From contig CAJURU010000011.1 of assembly GCA_910588845.1 (NCBI GenBank), forward strand, positions 1-64,000: a stretch of 64,000 nt of DNA. The letters run 5' to 3'. This DNA is from an uncultured Lachnospiraceae bacterium (lineage in GTDB: Bacteria; Bacillota; Clostridia; Lachnospirales; Lachnospiraceae). The notes beneath the pieces were generated by a model. That model was not told the origin of the DNA. It searched no databases and saw only the letters and a program-made list of their open reading frames with translations. Shown here piece after piece: positions 5,732-13,432 of the stretch. Numbering within the stretch: the first letter of the stretch is position 1; the number at the start of each line of letters is the position of its first letter. Position numbers and translations under genes: made by a program.

Positions 5732-8674
5732 ATGGAAGAAAAAGGAAAAAGGGGATGGGGTGGTGTTATCAAAAGCCAATTAAGAATGGAGTGGAAAAAA
5801 GGAATCGCGTTTCTGGTAAGCATAGTGCTGCTGGTTATTGTGGCAGGTGCGTTTACACCGCAAGGGATTCAGGCGTCAGGAAGGCGGACGGTAAAGGTGG
5901 CTTTCTTTCCAATGGACGGCTACCACATCAAGGAAGGCGAAAGTTTTGACGGCATGGACGTCCAATACTTAAACGCATTATGCGAGTATGTAGACTGGAA
6001 AGTGGAGTATGTAGAGTGTACAAGCTGGGATGAAGCGTTGGAATTGTTGGCGGGACAAGAAGTAGATTTGGTTGGGTCTGCACAGTTTTCAGAAGAACGT
6101 GCAAAGATTTATCAGTATGCTTCGCTGCCGAGCGGTTATACTTTCGGAGCCATAGCAGCCCGGGCAGACAGCACACTGGCATATGAAGATTTTGAAGCCA
6201 TGAAGAAGGTTACGTTCGGTATGGTGAAGACTTATGTGCGCAAGAATGAGTTCCAGCAATATATGAGAGATAATGGCATGGACAGTCCCAGAATTAAGGA
6301 ATATGATACCACTGCTGAACTTCTAAAAGCGTTGGATGACGGAGAAATTGACGCTTATATCCACACTTTTACTGAGGTTCGGGAAGGGCATCGGCTGATA
6401 GGCCGTTTTGCGCCCATGCCGTTTTACTATATTACATATCAAGGTAATGATGACGTTTTGCGTGAATTGAACCAGGCAGTTGCCGATTTAAAAATCAGCC
6501 GTCCAGAGCTGGAGACGGAGCTGATGAATAAATTTTATCAGAGCAGGCTGGATAAGACGGTTGTATTTACCACGGAAGAAAAAGCGTATATCGCCAACAA
6601 GAAGAGGATTACGGTAGGCTATCTCGACGGTTATTACCCATTTTCTTATGAGGAGGACGGGCAATGCCAGGGACTTGCGCGTGAATTGCTGGATGCAGAG
6701 CTGGGATTTGCAGGTCTGGAGGTTCAATATAAAAAATACAACAATCCACAGGCGGCCAGAGATGCGCTGGCCGACAGAAGTGTCGATATCCTTTCCTATT
6801 GTACGGATACCAAGGAAGAACTGAGCAATTATGGTTTCCATATGATTAAGGAATACGCTCAGATTCCGCTTGTTGTTGCTATGAAAGAAGATAAGATGCT
6901 CAGCGAGGTGGAAAACCTTGTGACAGTGTCTTACCTGGAAAAGGAGGCGGCAGCGTCGTTTGATCTGAAAAAGGTCAGTCTTGAATTCTGTGATACTCAG
7001 CAGGAATGCCTTGACGCTGTGGCAAAAGGTTCGGCGGACGCCGTGCTATGTGATGGCTATTTGTCAGAATACCTGATGGGAACGGAGTTTTCCTACAGTA
7101 AAATGAAAATAAAAAGTGTTCTAAACAGGGAACACAATATTTCCATAGCCGTAAGGCAGGATACCGTACATCTGGCCGGCATATTGAGCAAAACAATAGA
7201 AGTTGTGGATGCCAGGGCAGTCAACGAACATATGCTCAAAAGCAATGTCTACGCACAGATGAGTTTTGAACGCTTCCTGCGCAACCACAGTATAGGAATT
7301 ATCATATTTCTGGTGGCGGTGATGGTAATTGTAGTACTAGTGGCTTGTCATATCATTAAGGACAGCAGGAAAATTCAGAAGCTGATGTATAAAGATACCG
7401 GTATGGATATTTGGAATTTGAATTATCTCATTTACCAAGGAGAGGCCAAGATTTTGCCGGAGCGCAGAATGCAGAAATATGCCGTTGCCATCCTCAATAT
7501 ATCACAGTTTCGCCGTTACAATATTATTTACGGCTGGAACGCAGGGCACAAGCTTTTGGAAGCGGTTGCCAGTAATTTGCAGAAGAATATCCTGGGGAAG
7601 GATGAAATTTGTGCCAGGAACCAGGGAGACCGCTTTGTGCTGTTGTTGAGCTATCAGTCGCAAGAAGCGTTTCTTGAGAGGCTCAGGAAGATTGAACAGG
7701 AGACAGAAGAAGATATATACCGGAAAACAGAGAATCATATGACATTTCAGATGGGAGTTTACTTGATTCCCCAGGACAGCTCAGATATGCGCCTGGCAGT
7801 TGATTACGCGACCCAGGCAATTGAATTTATGAAAGACAGCCGTTTGAGCGATGTCATGTTCTATGACGAAAATATAGAGCAGGCGTTAAAGCAGCGGCAT
7901 GAGCGGGAAAAGTTGTTGGAATCCGTGGATATAGAAGAAAATTTTGTTGCGTATTACCAGGCAAAAGTAGATATTCGCAGTGAGAAAGTTGTTGGCGCGG
8001 AGGCGCTCGTGCGGTTTTTAGATCCTACGGCTGGCGGTATGGTACGGTCTCCAGGGTTTTTCATACCATATTACGAACAGACGGGAAGAGTCACGGATAT
8101 TGATTTCTTCGTGCTGCGCAGTGTCTGCCAGATGTTGCAGCGGAGACTGAAGGCGGGTAAGCCGGTTGTCACTATTTCCTGTAACTTCTCCAGGATGCAT
8201 TTTATCAAGCCGGATTTCCCGGAGCGGTTTGAGGAGGTCCTCGCAAGATACCAGATACCGAAAGAGCTGATAGAGGTGGAGATGACGGAGACGATTGTTG
8301 TGGAAGAGTTGCAGCAGCAGATTGTGAAACAGACAATTGACGAGCTGCGCAGCAAAGGAGTGCGCCTTTCCATTGATGATTTCGGCTCGGGCTATTCCTC
8401 GCTCGGTATTTTTGAACAGATTCCGGCGTCTGTCATCAAGCTTGACCGTTCCTTCCTTCTGAACCGTCAGGACAGGAGCCGTCAGGTTAAGATAATGAAA
8501 GGGATCGTCAATCTTGCCCAGGAATTGGAGGCGCAGATTGTCTGTGAAGGCGTTGAGACGGACAATGATGTGGAACTGATGCAGGAAATCGGGGCTTATG
8601 TAGCACAAGGATACCGTTACGCTAAACCGGTGCCGGAAAAGGAATTTGAGGAAAGGTTGGATTGTGACGGTTAA
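5732..8674 (+). CDS. Membrane c-di-GMP phosphodiesterase with two solute-binding sensor domains (SBP3-SBP3-GGDEF*-EAL)
   Basis: 980 residues. A membrane anchor (about 23-42) is followed by two extracellular solute-binding-protein family 3 domains (about 53-280 and 290-505), a second membrane helix (about 518-540), a GGDEF domain (about 570-700) and an EAL domain (about 715-970). The GGDEF signature is degenerate (NQGDRF instead of GGDEF), so cyclase activity is unlikely. The EAL domain keeps EALVRF, the catalytic EMTET, IDDFGSGYSSL, KLDRSF and EGVET, so it should degrade c-di-GMP. The likely role is to sense an amino acid or other small ligand outside and lower c-di-GMP inside. The gene stands alone with its own terminator. 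Confidence 0.88.
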   Translation: MEEKGKRGWGGVIKSQLRMEWKKGIAFLVSIVLLVIVAGAFTPQGIQASGRRTVKVAFFPMDGYHIKEGESFDGMDVQYLNALCEYVDWKVEYVECTSWDEALELLAGQEVDLVGSAQFSEERAKIYQYASLPSGYTFGAIAARADSTLAYEDFEAMKKVTFGMVKTYVRKNEFQQYMRDNGMDSPRIKEYDTTAELLKALDDGEIDAYIHTFTEVREGHRLIGRFAPMPFYYITYQGNDDVLRELNQAVADLKISRPELETELMNKFYQSRLDKTVVFTTEEKAYIANKKRITVGYLDGYYPFSYEEDGQCQGLARELLDAELGFAGLEVQYKKYNNPQAARDALADRSVDILSYCTDTKEELSNYGFHMIKEYAQIPLVVAMKEDKMLSEVENLVTVSYLEKEAAASFDLKKVSLEFCDTQQECLDAVAKGSADAVLCDGYLSEYLMGTEFSYSKMKIKSVLNREHNISIAVRQDTVHLAGILSKTIEVVDARAVNEHMLKSNVYAQMSFERFLRNHSIGIIIFLVAVMVIVVLVACHIIKDSRKIQKLMYKDTGMDIWNLNYLIYQGEAKILPERRMQKYAVAILNISQFRRYNIIYGWNAGHKLLEAVASNLQKNILGKDEICARNQGDRFVLLLSYQSQEAFLERLRKIEQETEEDIYRKTENHMTFQMGVYLIPQDSSDMRLAVDYATQAIEFMKDSRLSDVMFYDENIEQALKQRHEREKLLESVDIEENFVAYYQAKVDIRSEKVVGAEALVRFLDPTAGGMVRSPGFFIPYYEQTGRVTDIDFFVLRSVCQMLQRRLKAGKPVVTISCNFSRMHFIKPDFPERFEEVLARYQIPKELIEVEMTETIVVEELQQQIVKQTIDELRSKGVRLSIDDFGSGYSSLGIFEQIPASVIKLDRSFLLNRQDRSRQVKIMKGIVNLAQELEAQIVCEGVETDNDVELMQEIGAYVAQGYRYAKPVPEKEFEERLDCDG

Positions 8675-8753
8675 AGGCAGATCATGCGAAACTGTATGTA
8701 GTTGATGCGCACAAGGCTGGGTATTGAAACTCAGAATAATAGGAAATGACAGG

Positions 8754-8799
8754 AAAAGCTCATGGAATCACGAGAAAAGTGTTTCCGTGGGCTTTATTA
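8754..8799 (+). terminator. Terminator after the EAL gene
   Basis: AAAGCTCATGGAA and TTTCCGTGGGCTTT form a 12-14 base stem with a loop of about 13 bases; the right arm ends in CTTTATT. It lies 80 bases after the EAL stop. Confidence 0.6.
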
Positions 8800-8841
8800 A
8801 AAAGTGATGCTTACATGTAGAAATGAAAATTTCGGAAATAT

Positions 8842-8870
8842 TTGAAATAAGAGATAGACAATGGTATACT
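8842..8870 (+). promoter_or_regulatory. Promoter of the feo operon
   Basis: TTGAAA (8842-8847), a 17-base spacer and TATACT (8865-8870). The promoter lies 70 bases before the first gene. I did not find a clear Fur box around it. Confidence 0.7.
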
Positions 8871-8939
8871 TGTAAACGGTACATTTATTTCTAAGAAAAT
8901 TAGCATAACAATTATTACAAAAATTACAGGAGGCAACAT

Positions 8940-9386
8940 ATGGCAGAAGTACATAAGAAAGGATTAAATGCTGATTTGATTGAGGAGGATTTGGATAATT
9001 GCTGTAGAGGTACGGAACTGTGCGAGCGTTGTCAGGGCAAATCTTGTAACATAGGATTTGCAAAGGAATGCATCAAAGCGTATAAGAAGCAGCCTCAAAA
9101 AGAAGTTCCAGGCGGATCTGCACAGATTCCGACTACAGACTTCAAGGTATTTGATGAAGTTGAGCTGGAAACTGCAATCGCACATATTCTGAGAGAGTGT
9201 AAGGATTGTAAAGAGGACCATACGGAAGACTGTATCATCAATGTCATCCGCAATTGTTATGAGGCCAGTCTTTTGGGTGATGTACATCCCTATGAGGGAA
9301 GCGCATTGCAGTATTTGATGTATTTAAGGGCTAATTATCCTGAGAAAGCGAGCGATATTGCGTATCTTTATTCCCGCGGGCAATAG
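8940..9386 (+). CDS. Cysteine-rich protein linked to FeoAB, function unknown
   Basis: 148 residues, soluble, no signal peptide, with AGGAGG before ATG 8940. Two cysteine clusters stand out: CC near residues 21-22 followed by CxxC, C and C (residues 28, 31, 36, 44), and ECKDC…DC…NC in the second half. The pattern suggests metal or iron-sulfur binding. It is the first gene of the operon, 37 bases before feoA, and shares its promoter. It is not recognisably FeoC, which is a small winged-helix protein. A role in iron handling or sensing is inferred from position only. Confidence 0.7.
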   Translation: MAEVHKKGLNADLIEEDLDNCCRGTELCERCQGKSCNIGFAKECIKAYKKQPQKEVPGGSAQIPTTDFKVFDEVELETAIAHILRECKDCKEDHTEDCIINVIRNCYEASLLGDVHPYEGSALQYLMYLRANYPEKASDIAYLYSRGQ

Positions 9387-9423
9387 AAAGGCTTGCTTAT
9401 AAGAACAAGGAGGTACGCTGTAA

Positions 9424-9657
9424 ATGCTTTTAAAGGACATAGATGCAGGACAAAACTGCATGATAGAGAAATTAAATCTTCCATTTCAGATGGAACAGCG
9501 GCTACAGGCGCTTGGAATGACAAAGGGTACGACAATCTCTGTTTTAAACCGAAAGGGAAAAGGGATTATGATTGTCAAGCTGCGCGGCACCCGTCTGGCA
9601 TTGGGATATAATATGACAAAAAATATAGATGTAGGGAAAGTGGGGGAATCGTCATGA
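9424..9657 (+). CDS. feoA: Ferrous iron transport protein A
   Basis: 77 residues with an SH3-like FeoA fold: LNLPFQMEQRLQALGMTKG is the conserved turn, followed by the IMIVKLRGTRLALG strand pair. FeoA proteins act in the cytoplasm as partners of FeoB. The start ATG 9424 follows an AGGAGG site. The stop overlaps the FeoB start (ATGA), so the two are translated together. Confidence 0.92.
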   Translation: MLLKDIDAGQNCMIEKLNLPFQMEQRLQALGMTKGTTISVLNRKGKGIMIVKLRGTRLALGYNMTKNIDVGKVGESS

Positions 9658-11696
9658 GTGAGAATCTTACCATCGGTTTTATTGGCAACCCAAATTGTGG
9701 AAAGACAACGCTTTTCAATGCTTATACAGGAGCAAACTTAAAGGTTGCAAACTGGCCTGGAGTAACCGTGGAGAAAGTAGAGGGAGCAATTAAAGACCAC
9801 GATTTAAATATTCGTCTTGTGGACCTCCCCGGTACATACAGCCTGACTTCCTATACGATGGAGGAAAAAGTTTCCAGGCAGTTTATTTTAAGCGACGAGG
9901 TGGATGTAATTATCAATGTGGCGGATGCTTCTTCGCTGGAACGCAATCTATATCTGACGTTACAGCTTTTGGAGCTGGGGAAGCCGGTTGTTCTGGCTCT
10001 GAATATGATGGACATTGTAGAGAAAAGGGGCATGGAGATTGATATGCACCGATTACCGGAGATGTTGGGCATTCCTGTGATTCCAGTTTCAGCAAGGAAG
10101 CGCACCGGTTTGGAGTCGCTGCTTCATGCTGCGGCTCACCACAAAGGCTGTGCGGACCCGGACTGCCTGATTCATCACCATAAGAGTGAGGCGCATCACA
10201 TTCATGACCATCATTCGGAATATGCGATGGTATATTCCGATGAGATTGAGGATAAAATTGACCAGATGATTTTGGAACTGGAAAAACAATACCCTTCTCT
10301 AAAAAATTACCGCTGGCATGCGATTAAGCTGTTGGAGCAGGACAATGAAGTCAGTGAGAAATATCCCATAAGTCTGCCTGGATTGACGGATAAAAGTTAT
10401 GAGACGCAGATTATAAATGAGAAATACGATTTTATTCAGGAAGTGATAGATGAAGTACTACTCCATAAACAGCGTCAGGATGAGTTCACGGAGAAGGTGG
10501 ACAGAGCGCTGACGCATCGTATTTGGGGAATTCCAATATTCTTGGGGATTATGGCAGTTGTTTTTTTCCTTACTTTCACAGTAGGAGATTGGATTAAGGG
10601 CTACTTTGAAGTGGCAATCAATTTTTTGTCCACCATTGCCACGCAGGGACTTGCGGCTATCGGCGCCGATCCAATTTTAGAATCGCTGGTTGTGGAAGGA
10701 ATAATTGGCGGCGTGGGCACGATAGTTACGTTTTTACCGAATATTTTTATTCTCTTTCTGGCGCTGGCATTTCTGGAGGACAGCGGGTATATGGCGCGCG
10801 TGGCATATGTGATGGAAGGCCTTATGAGCAGGCTTGGGCTTTCCGGCAAGGCATTTATACCAATGCTGTTAGGTTTTGGCTGTACAGTTCCGGCAATCAT
10901 GGCGTCAAGAGCCTTAGAGAACAAGCGCGACCGCTATAAAGTTATGCTGGTGACGCCGTTTATGAGCTGCAATGCCCGCTTGACAATTTATATCCTCTTT
11001 TCGGAGATGTTTTTTGGCAAAAACGCTATGCTGGTTGCCTATTCCATGTATCTAATTGGCATTGTGGTGGCAATTTTAGTCTCTATGATTTTACATCTCA
11101 TTGATCGAAAAAAGAGTGAAAATTATCTTCTGATTGAGCTGCCTGAATATAAAATGCCGGATGCGAGGACAGTTGCTATCTATGTGTGGGAAAAAGTAAA
11201 GGATTATCTCGGAAAAGCTGGCACCACAATCTTTTTGGCGACATTGATTATCTGGTTTCTGCTTAACTTCGGGCCAAACGGATATGCTGCCGATATGTCC
11301 AAAGGCTTTGGGGCTATAATAGGTAAATGGATGGTGCCCATATTTGCGCCGATTGGCTTAGGGTTCTGGCAGATTACAGTAGCGTTAATTGCAGGTATAT
11401 CTGCCAAAGAAGTGGTAGTTTCAAGCTGCGCCGTGTTGTTTGGCATTGTAAACGCCAATTCCCCTGCCGGCATGGAAAAGTTTTCCGCCGTATTGCAGGA
11501 GATTGGCTTTGGACCTTTGAATGCTTTCTGCCTGATGGTATTCTGTTTGCTTTATATCCCTTGCGCGGCTGCGCTCGCAACTGTCCGCAAGGAATCGAAC
11601 AGCTGGGCATGGACAGGGTTTGTTACGGCTTTCCAGCTCGTTGTCGCCTGGGTGGTTACGTTTGTGGCCTATCAGATTGGGATGTTGTTCTTGTGA
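9654..11696 (+). CDS. feoB: Ferrous iron transporter B
   Basis: 680 residues. The N-terminal G domain has GNPNCGKTT (G1), DLPGTYSL (G3) and NMMD (G4). The membrane part (about residue 285 onward) has the two Gate motifs and the conserved GFGCTVPAI segment; a second half continues to the C-terminus. Between the G domain and the membrane part (about 160-185) sits a short segment rich in His, with CADPDC, IHHHK, and HHIHDHH, unusual and possibly metal-binding. FeoB imports Fe2+ under anaerobic conditions. The final gene of its operon; a weak hairpin follows. Confidence 0.96.
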   Translation: MSENLTIGFIGNPNCGKTTLFNAYTGANLKVANWPGVTVEKVEGAIKDHDLNIRLVDLPGTYSLTSYTMEEKVSRQFILSDEVDVIINVADASSLERNLYLTLQLLELGKPVVLALNMMDIVEKRGMEIDMHRLPEMLGIPVIPVSARKRTGLESLLHAAAHHKGCADPDCLIHHHKSEAHHIHDHHSEYAMVYSDEIEDKIDQMILELEKQYPSLKNYRWHAIKLLEQDNEVSEKYPISLPGLTDKSYETQIINEKYDFIQEVIDEVLLHKQRQDEFTEKVDRALTHRIWGIPIFLGIMAVVFFLTFTVGDWIKGYFEVAINFLSTIATQGLAAIGADPILESLVVEGIIGGVGTIVTFLPNIFILFLALAFLEDSGYMARVAYVMEGLMSRLGLSGKAFIPMLLGFGCTVPAIMASRALENKRDRYKVMLVTPFMSCNARLTIYILFSEMFFGKNAMLVAYSMYLIGIVVAILVSMILHLIDRKKSENYLLIELPEYKMPDARTVAIYVWEKVKDYLGKAGTTIFLATLIIWFLLNFGPNGYAADMSKGFGAIIGKWMVPIFAPIGLGFWQITVALIAGISAKEVVVSSCAVLFGIVNANSPAGMEKFSAVLQEIGFGPLNAFCLMVFCLLYIPCAAALATVRKESNSWAWTGFVTAFQLVVAWVVTFVAYQIGMLFL

Positions 11697-11746
11697 GAAG
11701 TATGAAAACAGATAGAGCAAAATTATTTGTAATTACTTATCAGTTA

Positions 11747-11782
11747 GCGCGGGCTCTTTATTTTATGTAAGAGCCTGCGTTA
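11747..11782 (+). terminator. Probable terminator after feoB
   Basis: GCGCGGGCTCTT and AAGAGCCTGCGT form a stem with about 10 of 12 pairs and an AT-rich loop, followed by a moderately T-rich run. Confidence 0.5.
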
Positions 11783-11817
11783 TCGTTGTTTCAAATTCAG
11801 GATGAAAATGTAGTATA

Positions 11818-12309
11818 TTACAGTGTGTGATAATAAGGGCATATATCCTCGTACTGTCCATTTTTCAAACGGAAGCCTCCTGGTATTGTTCCTAATTGGA
11901 TAAAACCCAGGCGTTCATAGAGATGGCGCGCGTGGATGTTTGTAGCGACTACGGCGTTAAACTGCAACACTTGAAAGCCATGCTGCCTGCCTTGAATCAA
12001 GCAGTCTTGTACTAATTTTTCACCGATATGTTGTCCGCGGCATTCAGAGTGTACAGCATAGCTCGCATTACAGATATGACTGCAACGTCCGACGTTATTG
12101 GGATGTAGTATATACAGGCCGCAGATATTTCCAGTATCCGTGTTGGCGGCAACGGCAGCGTAGGTCTGTGAAGAGAAGAACGTTTGGCCGGTCTGCGTTG
12201 TCAAAAGTTCTTCCTGTGGGAAGGCAATGCCTTCTTGCACGACTTCATTCCAAATATCTATCATTTCCGGCAAATCTTTTTCTCTGTACGCCCTGATTTG
12301 AACATTCAT
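11818..12309 (-). CDS. GNAT family N-acetyltransferase
   Basis: 163 residues from ATG 12309, chosen because the family starts MNVQIRAYREKDLPEMIDIWNEVV; an ATG further upstream at 12375 adds a poor N-terminus. The acetyl-CoA binding region is CRGQHIGEKLVQDCL (about 90-105), close to the Q/RxxGxG/A motif, followed by the typical YERLGFIQLG near the end. It resembles the phosphinothricin-acetyltransferase-like branch, but the substrate cannot be told. It is transcribed toward feoB and stands alone. Confidence 0.8.
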   Translation of the reverse strand: MNVQIRAYREKDLPEMIDIWNEVVQEGIAFPQEELLTTQTGQTFFSSQTYAAVAANTDTGNICGLYILHPNNVGRCSHICNASYAVHSECRGQHIGEKLVQDCLIQGRQHGFQVLQFNAVVATNIHARHLYERLGFIQLGTIPGGFRLKNGQYEDICPYYHTL

Positions 12310-12537
12310 TTGTAGGTCCCCCAGTTTGCTATAGTTGTAATTTATGTTAGTGCGACACCCCCACTTTTTGTGCAAGACCTTTTGGTGCTAAATATCGCTT
12401 AATAAAAAAATGGGGAAACTGATAATTTAATACATATTATACCTTTTTGTCAGGAACTTTACAATATGGATTTCTGCAACAAAATGTAGTAAAATAAAAA
12501 ACACACGGACATATTGCAGGTGGGAAAGGAAACATTA

Positions 12538-13197
12538 ATGGAAGAAAAGGAACTGAAAGTATATACAATCAATACGGATGAGTTTTCGGATGAGGCGTAT
12601 TTTAAAGCGTGCTACAGACAGCTTGCAGCGTCCCGGAGAGAAAAGACGGACGGTTACCGTTTTCTGGCAGATAAGAAACTGTCTGTGGGAGCTGGTATTC
12701 TCTTGGATAAAGGTTTGCGGGAATACGGGCTTCGGGAATCAGAGGTGAAGTTTGCATATGGCGAAAATGGCAAGCCGTATCTTCCTGAGTATCCCCAAAT
12801 CCACTTTAACCTAGCGCATTCTGGAACTATGGCGCTGGCGGTCTTTGCAGATGTAGAAGTTGGCTGTGACATTGAAGAGGTAAAAACGGCCGGCCTCAAG
12901 CTGGCAAAACGTTTTTTTTGTCCCGGTGAATATGCATATATTGCTAGCTTTTCTGGAAGAGAGCAGGATTATGCTTTTTACCGGATTTGGACGCTGAAAG
13001 AGAGTTTCTTAAAGGCCACCGGTATGGGCATGCGTCTGCCATTAGATGCGTTTGAATTTTCCTTTACGCAGGATGGGATCGTGACAATTTGCCAAGAACA
13101 TAATCAGGAAAAATATAAGTTCCTGGAATATGATTTTGGGGTATATCATGCTGCGATATGCATACAAGTGAAAGAGGAGAGACGGGAGAAGAATTAG
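12538..13197 (+). CDS. 4'-phosphopantetheinyl transferase, Sfp type
   Basis: 219 residues from ATG 12538, which has GGAAAGGA upstream; an in-frame start at 12514 lies before that site. The two magnesium- and CoA-binding motifs are intact: IHFNLAHSG, then VGCDIEEV, and WTLKESFLKATG. Enzymes of this type transfer the phosphopantetheine arm from CoA to carrier proteins of fatty-acid, polyketide or nonribosomal-peptide enzymes. No carrier-protein gene or synthase is near, so it may serve the fatty-acid system or a distant cluster. Confidence 0.9.
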   Translation: MEEKELKVYTINTDEFSDEAYFKACYRQLAASRREKTDGYRFLADKKLSVGAGILLDKGLREYGLRESEVKFAYGENGKPYLPEYPQIHFNLAHSGTMALAVFADVEVGCDIEEVKTAGLKLAKRFFCPGEYAYIASFSGREQDYAFYRIWTLKESFLKATGMGMRLPLDAFEFSFTQDGIVTICQEHNQEKYKFLEYDFGVYHAAICIQVKEERREKN

Positions 13198-13293
13198 GTC
13201 GAATCAGCTCCCGGTGAGAATACATTCCATGTTTCAGCAAACAAAAATGAAATGTAAAATCCATAGAAAAAAAGACTTGTTTTTTATATGAAA

Positions 13294-13335
13294 ATCAGGT
13301 ATTAATATTTATGGGAAGGTATCAATATACCTGAT
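13294..13335. repeat. 9-base inverted repeat before the hybrid kinases
   Basis: ATCAGGTAT (13294-13302) and ATACCTGAT (13327-13335) form a perfect 9-base inverted repeat with a 24-base AT-rich spacer, 98 bases before the first kinase gene. It could be an operator or the hairpin of a leader; no T run follows. Confidence 0.4.
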
Positions 13336-13432
13336 GAAAATATTACTTAAAGAAATGGATGATTTTAAGGATTAAGACTGATGGCAGAAAGCCGGTTGAG
13401 TTGTCCATAATTATATACTGAGAGGTGGATTT

